6,275 nucleotides of DNA from NCBI GenBank assembly GCA_012033095.1, contig JAAUPO010000149.1:1-6275 (forward strand). Reading direction: 5' to 3'. Origin of the DNA: Synechococcaceae cyanobacterium RL_1_2. Its GTDB lineage: Bacteria; Cyanobacteriota; Cyanobacteriia; Cyanobacteriales; JAAUPO01. Positions 1 to 5,942 of the stretch are shown one piece after another; within the stretch, counting starts at the first letter, position 1, and each line of letters begins with the position of its first letter. The notes beneath the pieces are model-generated. The model was given only the letters and a program-made list of their open reading frames with translations, made no database searches and was not told the origin of the DNA. Both the position numbers and the translations under genes were made by a program.

Positions 1-117
1 ATCAACTGTTATGGAATCGCCCCCTAAATCCCCCAATTTGGCGAACTTTATGGCTTAAAATTTAGGTGATTTCCCCCAGACTAGGGGGCAAGGGGAGCTT
101 TTCAAACACATTCTTAG
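1..117 (+). mobile_element. Family-1 miniature inverted-repeat element, copy A (left end cut off by window)
   Basis: Non-coding C/G-rich element. It aligns with copy C from about position 5828 onward, so roughly the first 25 bases, including the left terminal repeat, lie outside the window. It holds the core CCCCCTAAATCCCCCAATTT, then TGGCGAACTTTA, and ends in the terminal repeat CTTTTCAAACAC (98-109) followed by ATTCTTAG. The reverse complement of that end, CTAAGAATGTGTTTGAAAAG, matches the left end of copy C at 19 of 20 positions. That supports a terminus of about 20 bp. No transposase is encoded, so movement would need an enzyme supplied from elsewhere (inference). Confidence 0.75.
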
Positions 118-236
118 CTAAGAAAAGTTTTAGGTTTAAATTAATGACAGCCCTTAGAAACCTAATTGTTCAATCCGCTATTAGCAACTGGGTAATCAAA
201 CCCTTCGTTAACAACATTGACAGCGATCATCAATTT

Positions 237-350
237 CAGGACTTACGCAAAAATTTCGATTCTGTCCTAGGAAGCATGATGTTTGGGGACAATCTTTCAA
301 GCAAGTCCCCCAAATTTGGGAGATTTAGGGGGGCTTGTGCGTAAGTCCTA
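237..350 (+). mobile_element. Family-2 miniature inverted-repeat element, copy D, with 5-bp target duplication
   Basis: Perfect 12-bp terminal inverted repeats: AGGACTTACGCA at 238-249 and TGCGTAAGTCCT at 338-349. Outside them sit a C (237) and an A (350), and then the same five bases AATTT on both sides (232-236 and 351-355), which look like a target-site duplication. The interior carries CGATTCTGTCCT, CATGATGTTTGG, CAAGCAAGTC and a C-rich core. Copy E has the same arrangement. No transposase is encoded, so this is a non-autonomous element (inference). Short open frames running through it on either strand are shadows. Confidence 0.88.
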
Positions 351-988
351 AATTTGATAATCAGTGGGATTTTTACTCCTTGCCATAAGTTGATTTCCTT
401 ACAAGGGGACAAAGTGGTTGCTTCCTTTACCAATTAACCTTTTTGGGGTTTCGCGCCACAAAATACTTAAATGCATTTATGGGCAGAATGATTTGACCAT
501 CAATTACAAAATTCTCGGAAAAGGTTGATTTTTCGTTTGTGAATTAATTTTGATGCTGGTTTACATTTTAATTTTTTACAAAAATTGATCGCTACAAGCC
601 TTATTCTACAAAGCTTTAATCGTACTTGTCCCCCTCTAAGGTCGATTTCACCTCTATTTATTTCCCATAACTATTTCAAAAGATTATATTTCCCACCATG
701 ACGGAAGAGACAGATCAAACATCCCTTTCCATGGATTATGGATAGGGAATTTTCTGTTGGCATTGGTTGATGTGACATTACATTTTTATGGTCTTTCTCC
801 AAATTACTTTCCCAGTAAATATAAAATTAGATTAAATTTTGCGGAAACAGTAAATATAATGCAAAAAAAAATCTTCAAGAAAAGTAAAAAAAATAAGCTT
901 TTTAGCCTAAAAAAATGATTAAAAATATGTAATTTGACTGAGGTTCTCAATAACAAAATAATATAGATAATGATATTCAAATAACCTA

Positions 989-1015
989 TTTTTACCCGAA
1001 TATTTTAGGTAAAAA
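989..1015. repeat. Inverted repeat able to form an 8-bp hairpin
   Basis: TTTTTACC (989-996) and GGTAAAAA (1008-1015) are perfectly complementary around an 11-base loop. The site is AT-rich and could arise by chance. No gene ends just upstream, so a terminator role is not supported. It might be an operator or part of a transcript starting further left. Confidence 0.3.
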
Positions 1016-1043
1016 CCTTAAAATACAAGTGTTTTAGCTTTGA

Positions 1044-1114
1044 GCGAATAGGCATGGCTCCCATGGAGGCAGTTCATCCGTCTTAACATTGCGAATAGCT
1101 AAATCTATTTTTTT
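1044..1114 (+). ncRNA. Possible small RNA (weak)
   Basis: This patch has visibly more G and C than the surrounding AT-rich DNA. It contains a short hairpin CATGG-CTC-CCATG (1053-1065), the word GCGAATAG twice, and at the end AATAG-CTAAAT-CTATT running directly into seven Ts (1108-1114), a layout resembling a weak factor-independent terminator. The terminal stem has a single G-C pair, so it would be unstable. No known RNA family is recognised. It could equally be the leader of the sugar transferase gene. Confidence 0.2.
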
Positions 1115-1351
1115 GATAGGTAAATGTTTATACACTTTGCAAAAAAAATCCTGTATATTCTTACGTATATTCACTGAATTTTAATATTGAAGATTGAACC
1201 TCCTTTCCTAAACCCATCGCCTCTAATTTAGCTATTTAAGCAGCCTAGTTTTTAGCTTTATCTTTCAGGAAGTGACTCGATCCCTTTCCGCAACGGCCAC
1301 AATTTAATCATCTATGTAATTCATCTAAAACCTCAAAACCTATTTTCAGTC

Positions 1352-1996
1352 ATGGATACGTCTATCCCCCTGGGTAATCAACCAAATTTTTCTATTCCTG
1401 TCGCACTTAAACGTCTATTTGATTTTTGCTCTGGTATCATTCTGCTTACAATTTTTGGAATCCCGATGCTAGGCCTTGCCCTCTGGATTAAGTGGGATTC
1501 CCCCGGCCCAATCATTTACAAACAGGTACGGGTTGGATTAAACGGCAAACAATTTAAAGTGTGGAAATTTCGGACGATGGTAGAAAATGCAGGGGAACTA
1601 CAAAAAGAATTAGAAGCAAAAAATGAAGTAGATGGAGGGGTGTTATTTAAAATCAAAGAAGATCCGAGAATCACTAAAGCTGGCAAAATTTTAAGACGCT
1701 ACAGCCTGGATGAGTTGCCCCAAATTATTAATGTGTTGAAGGGGGAAATGAGTTTAGTCGGGCCGAGACCCCTTCCCTTAAGGGATGTTGAGAAATTTGC
1801 GCCGGAACATCACTTTCGCCATACTGTAATTCCTGGCATGACTGGTTTATGGCAAGTGAGTGGTCGTTCTGATACTGATTCCAACTACATCTTTACAATG
1901 GATTTTAAATATATTCAAAACTGGTCTTTAAGGTTAGATTTTTGGATTTTATTAAAAACTGTGGTGGTAGTTTTACGGAGTACAGGAGCCTACTAG
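1352..1996 (+). CDS. Bacterial sugar transferase (polyprenyl-phosphate glycosyl-1-phosphate transferase)
   Basis: A 214-residue monotopic phosphoglycosyltransferase of the WcaJ/WbaP/PglC superfamily. These enzymes move a sugar-1-phosphate from a UDP-sugar to undecaprenyl phosphate at the inner face of the cytoplasmic membrane, the first step of exopolysaccharide, capsule or O-chain synthesis. Seen: KRLFDF (20-25), then a hydrophobic re-entrant helix (about 26-47) broken at Pro38; DSPGP (49-53); KVWKFRTM (69-76); DPRITKAGKILRRYSLDELP (104-123), with the catalytic Asp120-Glu121 pair; LVGPRP (135-140); and PGMTGLWQVSGRS (161-173). It is the catalytic domain only, without the four N-terminal membrane helices of full-length WcaJ or WbaP. 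The ATG at 1352 is the only usual start in the frame, which stays open back to a TAG at 1253-1255. No Shine-Dalgarno is visible, which is common in cyanobacteria. The gene is intact. Sugar specificity cannot be read. No other polysaccharide gene is adjacent on this strand. Confidence 0.94.
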   Translation: MDTSIPLGNQPNFSIPVALKRLFDFCSGIILLTIFGIPMLGLALWIKWDSPGPIIYKQVRVGLNGKQFKVWKFRTMVENAGELQKELEAKNEVDGGVLFKIKEDPRITKAGKILRRYSLDELPQIINVLKGEMSLVGPRPLPLRDVEKFAPEHHFRHTVIPGMTGLWQVSGRSDTDSNYIFTMDFKYIQNWSLRLDFWILLKTVVVVLRSTGAY

Positions 1997-1999
1997 CTA

Positions 2000-2042
2000 G
2001 GACCAAGGTTAGGGATAAATGGAGAATTTTACTTGGTAGTCC
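2000..2042 (+). terminator. Imperfect hairpin just after sugar transferase stop
   Basis: GGACCAAG (2000-2007) can pair with CTTGG and TCC (2032-2036, 2040-2042) with a three-base bulge and a 24-base loop. It begins four bases after the TAG stop codon. No T-run follows, so it is not a classical factor-independent terminator. It could be a 3'-end stabilising structure or chance. Confidence 0.25.
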
Positions 2043-2550
2043 GATACAAGGATTATGAAATTAAAACACTTGATAATACTAGATAATCAATTATCCCCGT
2101 GCTGAATATCTTTATAGCACTAGCATGGAATTTTACTTATATTCTCATTAAATGTTCTCATCAAAAGATAGCTGATTATTTGCGAAATTTAACCTGATCC
2201 ATACTTCGCCATAATCAAGAAACCATATAGTATGGCATTATTACACCTTTGAAATTTTCAAAAGTTGGTTATTGTTGAAACTATGGAGATTGTTAAAATT
2301 GGAATAATTTAGTTTTTAACTTTTTTACTTATTTTTAGCTCCGTAATCCTTAACTTAAATATCGTAATCTAGAAAATATATATAACTAATTTTGATTGAA
2401 TTTTTATTTGATCTTACTTTCTTTGAATATTATTTGAAAAATCATTATCATCCGTGATTGTTTTTATAGATTTGTTTTTAACGATACATTTTTTGATTTT
2501 TAATGGGCTATTATTAGGGTAATAAAGCAAAATTTCTTTCATTCAAATCT

Positions 2551-2596
2551 TTTAGTATTTAATTCCTAATAGAACTAACAAAAATCAAATACTAAA
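2551..2596. repeat. 10-bp perfect inverted repeat upstream of STAS gene
   Basis: TTTAGTATTT (2551-2560) and AAATACTAAA (2587-2596) are exact complements around a 26-base spacer. The sequence is nearly all A and T, which raises the chance of coincidence. It lies about 100 bases before the STAS start, so it could be a regulator site or leader structure. Confidence 0.35.
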
Positions 2597-2614
2597 TATC
2601 AACTCTATTCATTC

Positions 2615-2672
2615 CTTAGTTAATTTTTTATTTTATTTTTATTGACAAATAAAAAATTATAGATTAGCTAAG
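2615..2672. repeat. Long imperfect inverted repeat in the STAS leader
   Basis: The left arm 2615-2633 reads CTTAGTTAAT then TTTTTATTT. The reverse complement of the right arm 2647-2672 reads CTTAGCTAAT, CTATA, then ATTTTTTATTT. The arms therefore pair over about 19 bases, with one mismatch and a bulge of about 7 bases. The 13-base loop is 2634-2646. The structure ends 27 bases before the STAS ATG and overlaps a TTGACA hexamer, so it may affect transcription or translation of that gene (inference). Confidence 0.4.
2642..2670 (+). promoter_or_regulatory. Candidate promoter for the STAS gene (good -35, poor -10)
   Basis: A perfect TTGACA lies at 2642-2647. The hexamer at 17-bp spacing, TAGCTA (2665-2670), matches the -10 consensus poorly, and TATAGA at 2658-2663 sits too close. 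The -35 is partly within the loop and right arm of the inverted repeat 2615-2672. Distance to the ATG at 2700 would be suitable for a short leader. Confidence 0.28.
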
Positions 2673-2827
2673 CCAATAACCTTCACTTTAGATTTTGCTA
2701 TGAACACTATTGCAGTTCCATCGATTATTCCTACTTTAAAATTAGAGGGCTCTATCAATATTTCATCCTCGAGTCATTTGAAGAAAGAATAATTAGTTTT
2801 TGTCAGTCTTCCACGAAGCCAACCATC

Positions 2828-3037
2828 ATGATCGATATGAAACGGGTTGAGCTGATCGATAGTTCTGGATTAATGGTTTTGCTTAAGGCTTTACGCTTAG
2901 TGGAATCCATGGATCGTCGTTTAGTGTTAGCCCAATTACATCCTTCGGTACAGATCATTTTTGAAATCACTGGCCTTGATGAAATTTTTAATATCGTTGA
3001 AACTGCTAACCAAGTGCCTTTAGCGATCGCGGCTTAA
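2828..3037 (+). CDS. Open C-terminal part of the STAS protein (69 residues)
   Basis: This is the downstream reading frame of the broken STAS gene, starting at an internal ATG (MIDMKRVELIDSSGLM). Alone it lacks the first two beta strands of the STAS fold but keeps the DSSG phosphorylation loop and the C-terminal helices. An automatic annotation would probably call it as a gene of its own. No Shine-Dalgarno precedes this ATG, and the upstream frame clearly encodes the missing N-terminus, so independent translation is doubtful. It ends in GCGATCGC-containing codons (HIP1 at 3023-3030) and a TAA. Confidence 0.55.
   Translation: MIDMKRVELIDSSGLMVLLKALRLVESMDRRLVLAQLHPSVQIIFEITGLDEIFNIVETANQVPLAIAA
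3023..3030. repeat. HIP1 octamer GCGATCGC
   Basis: This is the highly iterated palindrome typical of many cyanobacterial genomes. Two further copies are at 4339-4346 and 5008-5015, inside the long minus-strand gene. It is used here as evidence for the host lineage. Confidence 0.85.
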
Positions 3038-3080
3038 GGGCAGTTAAGGCACAAAAATGTACACCATGATGGAAGCAAAG

Positions 3081-3170
3081 AATAGCTGATAGTCGGTAGA
3101 ATGTCTTTAACATCCGAACAATCTATCTATATTTTGGGAGGTTGTGATTAATACTGTACTATCAGCGATT
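3081..3170. repeat. Spaced 13-bp inverted repeat between two convergent genes
   Basis: AAT-A-GCTGATAGT (3081-3093) and ACTATCAGC-G-ATT (3158-3170) are complementary at 12 of 13 positions, nine of them in a perfect run, with 64 bases between. The repeat nearly fills the gap between the STAS stop (3037) and the stop of the minus-strand gene (3186). It may be a bidirectional transcription barrier or a remnant of a small mobile element; no target duplication is visible. Confidence 0.4.
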
Positions 3171-3185
3171 ACAGATTTAATGTCG

Positions 3186-4616
3186 TCAAGTCCATTTGCA
3201 CCTCGCCATCACTGATGTCCAATCCCTTGGCTCGGGTTGCCGGAATAGTTTCATGGTGGGATACCAAGGGGAATCAGCGCGATCAAGTAACCATCGCCAG
3301 TCGGGGTTGTAACATAGCAGATTCCAAACCGGTTTGCCGAGGGCCCCAGCGAGGTGGGCTACGGATGTATCCACGGTAATAACTAAATCTAAATGATTGA
3401 TCGCATTAGCGGTGGCACCATAATCAGTGAGACGATCGCTTAAATCGATAATGGCAGAGCCTAAACTGAACTGTTGAACTTCCCCGGCCCGATCACCTAC
3501 TTGTAAGCTATAAAAATTGAAGCTGGGATTGTTTTGTATGATGGGTTCAAAATCTTGAACTGTGGCGGATCGATTACCATCATTAGAATGGGTAGTGCTG
3601 CCAGCCCACACCACACCAATTTTTAGACCTGGAGCTTGCATGAGGTCTTCAAACTGGTCAGAAGACCTAGGTGCGCTGAGGTAGGGCACGCGATCGGGAA
3701 TAGTCTTGAGGGTAGTTTTGACAATGGCCGGTAAACTCATCAAGGCCGCATAGGTATCAAAGGCAGAAATGGAAATTTCCCCGGCGGTGCGAATTTCATC
3801 GATACCTGGTAAATCTTCAAAGATAGAAATTAGGCTAGGTGGACAAACCAGAATTAATTTTTTACATCGCTGGGCGATTAGGGGCACATAACGGATAAAT
3901 TGAATGGCATCCCCAGCCCCCTGTTCGGTGTGGAGCAATAGGGTTTTATCTTCAATTTCTTCCCCTTGCCAACGGGGTTGGGGGGCATTAAAAGCAGTAA
4001 ATTGGGGGGTTTGCCACCGCCACTCGCATTCTTGCCAACCACGATCGCATTGCCCTAACTGTAACAAGGTCATACCTAAATTATGGTGGGCTTTGGCAAA
4101 ATCCGGTTGAATTTGGATCGCTTTTTCGTAGTTTTCGATCGCGGAATTCAATAACCGTTGTTTACTAAACACAAACCCCAAACTATTGTAAGCATCACTG
4201 TGGCGAGCTTCGGCCTCTACGACTTTTTTTAACTCCTCCGCAGCTTGAATATATTCCTCCATATCCCCTAGGGTCACCCCTAAGTTATAGCGGGCGGGGA
4301 GATAGCTAGGTTGTAACTCTAAACATTTACGGTAGGCGGCGATCGCCTCTTCCCATTGGCCCGCTTCATGGCAATTATTCCCCTGTTGAAAATAGGTCTC
4401 CGCAAATTCCCAATCCTGAGAAGGTTTAACCACATTCCCTAGAGCTTCATCGGGCAGTACGTAGGAAGTACTAAGTAAATCGTGATCCCAATCAATCACC
4501 TCAGGAAAGCGAATTCCTGGTAATACTGACACCGCAAATATTTCCTGTACTGCGTCTTCAAACTTGAGAAAAGCAATGGTTTCCCCCGTATCAATATTCA
4601 CGACCCACACCCCCAC
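3186..4616 (-). CDS. Open C-terminal part: TPR repeats plus glycosyltransferase-like domain (476 residues)
   Basis: This is the longest uninterrupted frame of the broken fusion gene. Residues 1-60 are the tail of the TIGR03032 domain (GVWVVNIDTGETIAF, QEIFAVSVLPGIRFPE, VLPDEAL). About 71-185 hold three TPR units and part of a fourth, for protein binding (AIAAYRKCLELQP, ARYNLGVTLG, AYNSLGFVF, AIENYEKAIQIQPDFAKAHH). About 223-470 match the glycosyltransferase-like C-terminus common in cyanobacterial TPR proteins and related to GT9 heptosyltransferases: HTEQGAGDAIQFIRY (229-243), WAGSTTHSNDGNRS (337-350), DTSVAHLAGALGKPVW (416-431), DWRWLLDRADSPWYP (439-453). The only start is a GTG at 4616, in mid-domain and without a ribosome site, so it is not a true gene start. 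No signal peptide is seen, which suggests a cytoplasmic enzyme. Donor and acceptor are unknown. Confidence 0.88.
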   Translation of the reverse strand: MGVWVVNIDTGETIAFLKFEDAVQEIFAVSVLPGIRFPEVIDWDHDLLSTSYVLPDEALGNVVKPSQDWEFAETYFQQGNNCHEAGQWEEAIAAYRKCLELQPSYLPARYNLGVTLGDMEEYIQAAEELKKVVEAEARHSDAYNSLGFVFSKQRLLNSAIENYEKAIQIQPDFAKAHHNLGMTLLQLGQCDRGWQECEWRWQTPQFTAFNAPQPRWQGEEIEDKTLLLHTEQGAGDAIQFIRYVPLIAQRCKKLILVCPPSLISIFEDLPGIDEIRTAGEISISAFDTYAALMSLPAIVKTTLKTIPDRVPYLSAPRSSDQFEDLMQAPGLKIGVVWAGSTTHSNDGNRSATVQDFEPIIQNNPSFNFYSLQVGDRAGEVQQFSLGSAIIDLSDRLTDYGATANAINHLDLVITVDTSVAHLAGALGKPVWNLLCYNPDWRWLLDRADSPWYPTMKLFRQPEPRDWTSVMARCKWT

Positions 4617-5500
4617 AGTTCCTTTCCGTCAAGGTTTGGGTCAGGGGTAAGCCACTAAACACTGCGGATTCCCTAATCTGGGAAAGGCCAATAAAGGCCA
4701 AATTTCCATAAAAATCAATGCCCCTAGTGAATCCGGGGACTTCAGCCACGGTCACGAGGTGATGGGTGGTGATATCCCAATAGGACAGGCTGCCTCGACC
4801 GGACTCTAGCACCCACAGCCGATCGCGGTACCATCGGGGGGAATGGGGCATGGATAAGCCCTCAAGGATAATTTCATTGGTGTCAATATCCATCAAAATA
4901 CCGCCACTGGCCTTATTATCCCGCCAGCCCCCAGGGGTATCGGTTGCTCCTAGGGCCGTTACGTATTTAGGTTTTCCGTCCTTTACCGCTAAACCGTTGA
5001 GATGGCAGCGATCGCGCAGATCATAGCTAGAAATAAAGGCGCCGCCATCGGGGGACAAAACTATAGTTTTTATCCAAGGTACATAAACAGGAAAAACGGG
5101 TATTGATAAACCACAATTCTTCATCAATCCAAGCCATCTCATGGATATCAATATCCCCTGTAATATGAAGATCCCTTGGTAAATAACAAGCATCATGTTG
5201 TCCTGGGGGATCAAGTTTGGCTGCCACATCAGGAATATTGCGTAGTTCCCAAATGGCCGCCGCCGTACCAATGGCCAGGCGATCCACCGTCGCTGCAATC
5301 CCCATCGGTTTTTGAAAGACCCGAAAATGGGTATTCACCATTCCTTGATCCGCCCGCACCACAATTAATTTTCCAGCTTGATAGGTAGAAACCACTAAAG
5401 AAATACCCAACTGTTCCAGCACCGTTACTAAGGTATTGGTATGCACGCTGCGTAGGGGCTTTTCTTGTGCCGCGATCGGAGGATTAGGGGATTCTGTCAT
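4617..5500 (-). pseudogene. N-terminal TIGR03032/DUF4915 part, split over two frames
   Basis: The first 153 codons (5500 to 5042) end in FVPRWR and then run out of frame to a TAG at 5027-5029. The family sequence continues one frame over as FISSYDLRDRCHLNGLAV (from 5037) through ERNC (ending at 4615). Four bases, 5041-5038, lie between the last good codon of one frame and the first of the next, so there is one base too many or two too few. The second frame has an apparent ATG far upstream at 5298, but that overlap with frame one is a shadow. The ATG at 5500 is a plausible start, followed by the expected N-terminal motif VVSTYQAGKLIVVRADQG. Confidence 0.85.
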
Positions 5501-5623
5501 GGATAATGGGAAAGGGGTTAAATACTACTGCTGCTAGTTCTGCTAGAACCATCTATTTTAGGCTCATTTTCAATAGAATTTTGGTAATCACCGCAAGGAA
5601 TTTACCGCCAGCAATTAAAAACT

Positions 5624-5756
5624 TGTTTGAAAAGTATCAAATAAAGTATCAAAGGTTGTGGAGTCGCCCCCTAAATCCCCCAATTTTGAGGACTTCATTC
5701 GTTAAAATTTAGGTGATTTTAACCGGAATGGGGGGGCAAGAGGGGCTTTTCAAACA
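5624..5756 (+). mobile_element. Family-1 miniature inverted-repeat element, copy B
   Basis: The terminal inverted repeats are perfect over 11 bp: TGTTTGAAAAG (5624-5634) and CTTTTCAAACA (5746-5756). Just inside the left end is a short tandem repeat, AAAGTATCAAA at 5631-5641 and again at 5643-5653. The core CCCCCTAAATCCCCCAATTT follows, and a G-rich right arm can pair with it. Positions 5621-5686 match copy C (5801-5866) at 64 of 66 bases at a spacing of exactly 180, while the right halves diverge more. No target duplication is evident. No protein is encoded; the open frames running through it are shadows. Confidence 0.85.
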
Positions 5757-5794
5757 TCCTCGAAGAACATATAGCCATAAATATCAGGACATTT

Positions 5795-5942
5795 CTAAGA
5801 ACGTGTTTGAAAAGTACCAAATAAAGTATCAAAGGTTGTGGAGTCGCCCCCTAAATCCCCCAATTTGGCGAACTTTATTGCTTAAAATTCAGGTAATTTC
5901 CCCCAGTGGGGGGCAAGGGGGGCTTTTCAAACACATTCTAAG
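5795..5942 (+). mobile_element. Family-1 miniature inverted-repeat element, copy C (most complete)
   Basis: The inner terminal repeats are a perfect 12 bp: GTGTTTGAAAAG (5803-5814) and CTTTTCAAACAC (5923-5934). Extending outward to about 20 bp, CTAAGAACGTGTTTGAAAAG pairs with the right end at 18 of 20 positions. Inside, GCCCCC (5846-5851) and CCCCC (5857-5861) can pair with the two G runs at 5908-5913 and 5917-5922, so the whole element could fold into one long hairpin. No transposase is encoded. It lies in the same orientation as copies A and B. Confidence 0.87.

Larger units (their letters stand above)
356..1351. other. Long AT-rich non-coding stretch upstream of the sugar transferase
   Basis: About 1 kb with stop codons in all frames and no open frame resembling a protein family. 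A 15-codon frame from the ATG at 699 is too short to support. Small structures: an 8-bp inverted repeat TTTTTACC/GGTAAAAA (989-996 and 1008-1015) and a GC-rich patch at about 1044-1095, listed separately. A TATAAT sits at 855-860 but its -35 region is weak, so no promoter is called. The leader and promoter of the sugar transferase must lie here but cannot be placed. Confidence 0.6.
1997..2699. other. AT-rich intergenic stretch between sugar transferase and STAS gene
   Basis: About 700 bases with no supported gene on either strand. It holds an imperfect hairpin just after the sugar transferase stop, small hairpins such as CCATA-TAG-TATGG (2223-2235) and GTGCT/AGCAC (2099-2103 and 2116-2120), and two larger inverted repeats close to the STAS start, listed separately. 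No transposon ends or RNA genes are recognised. The length and base composition suggest neighbouring genes were lost, or that the region is untranslated leader (inference). Confidence 0.6.
2700..3037 (+). pseudogene. STAS-domain anti-sigma-factor antagonist, broken by one frameshift
   Basis: Read from the ATG at 2700, frame one gives MNTIAVPSIIPTLKLEGSIN and continues to HLKKE, where a TAA at 2790-2792 stops it. Adding one T there (GAATAATT to GAATTAATT) restores a continuous 112-residue protein: HLKKE-LISFCQSSTKPT-IMIDMKRVELIDSSGL and onward to the stop at 3035-3037. That is the usual length of a stand-alone STAS antagonist. Such proteins (SpoIIAA/RsbV type) bind anti-sigma kinases in the cytoplasm. 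The DSSG motif at restored residues 54-57 is the site of regulatory phosphorylation; Ser56 aligns with the phosphorylated serine of SpoIIAA. No kinase, phosphatase or sigma factor gene is in the window, so partners are unknown. The single missing base may be a sequencing error or a real inactivation. Confidence 0.85.
3186..5500 (-). pseudogene. TIGR03032 - TPR - glycosyltransferase-like fusion gene with two frameshifts
   Basis: One ancestral gene spans three frames. Frame one runs from the ATG at 5500 (MTESPNPPIAAQEK) to about 5042. Frame two runs from 5037 to about 4615, and frame three from about 4613 to the TGA at 3186-3188. Dropping one base near 5038-5041 and one G from the five-G run at 4610-4614 gives a single 770-residue protein. 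Residues up to about 350 are the TIGR03032/DUF4915 domain: STYQAGKL, DIDIHEMAW, NTRFSCLCTLD, DRCHLNGLA, TPGGW, MPHSPRW, LWVLESG, GLSQIRES, then ERNC-GVWVV across the second junction. About 365-480 are TPR repeats, and about 517-764 a GT-B glycosyltransferase-like domain. TIGR03032 has no established reaction; a role in glycan or protein modification is inferred from the fusion. The family motifs are undamaged, so the disruptions are recent or artefactual. Neither junction carries an obvious programmed-shift signal. Confidence 0.88.

Noticed and set aside
66..344. Open frame of 92 codons on the plus strand
   Set aside because: It runs from copy A through copy D of two non-coding repeat elements, with no protein-family resemblance.
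236..433. Open frame of 65 codons on the minus strand
   Set aside because: It is mostly the reverse strand of the family-2 element; no motif or supported start.
699..746. ATG followed by 15 codons (MTEETDQTSLSMDYG)
   Set aside because: Too short, no ribosome site, no recognisable family.
3904..4110. Open frame of 68 codons on the plus strand
   Set aside because: It lies antisense within the TPR-glycosyltransferase region, whose minus-strand reading shows clear family motifs.
4610..5044. Programmed ribosomal frameshifting joining the three frames of the fusion gene
   Set aside because: Both joins would need a +1 move without a slow codon, stop-codon pausing or Shine-Dalgarno-like stimulator in view; indels explain the data more simply.
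5176..5388. Open frame of 70 codons on the plus strand
   Set aside because: Antisense shadow of the TIGR03032 domain.
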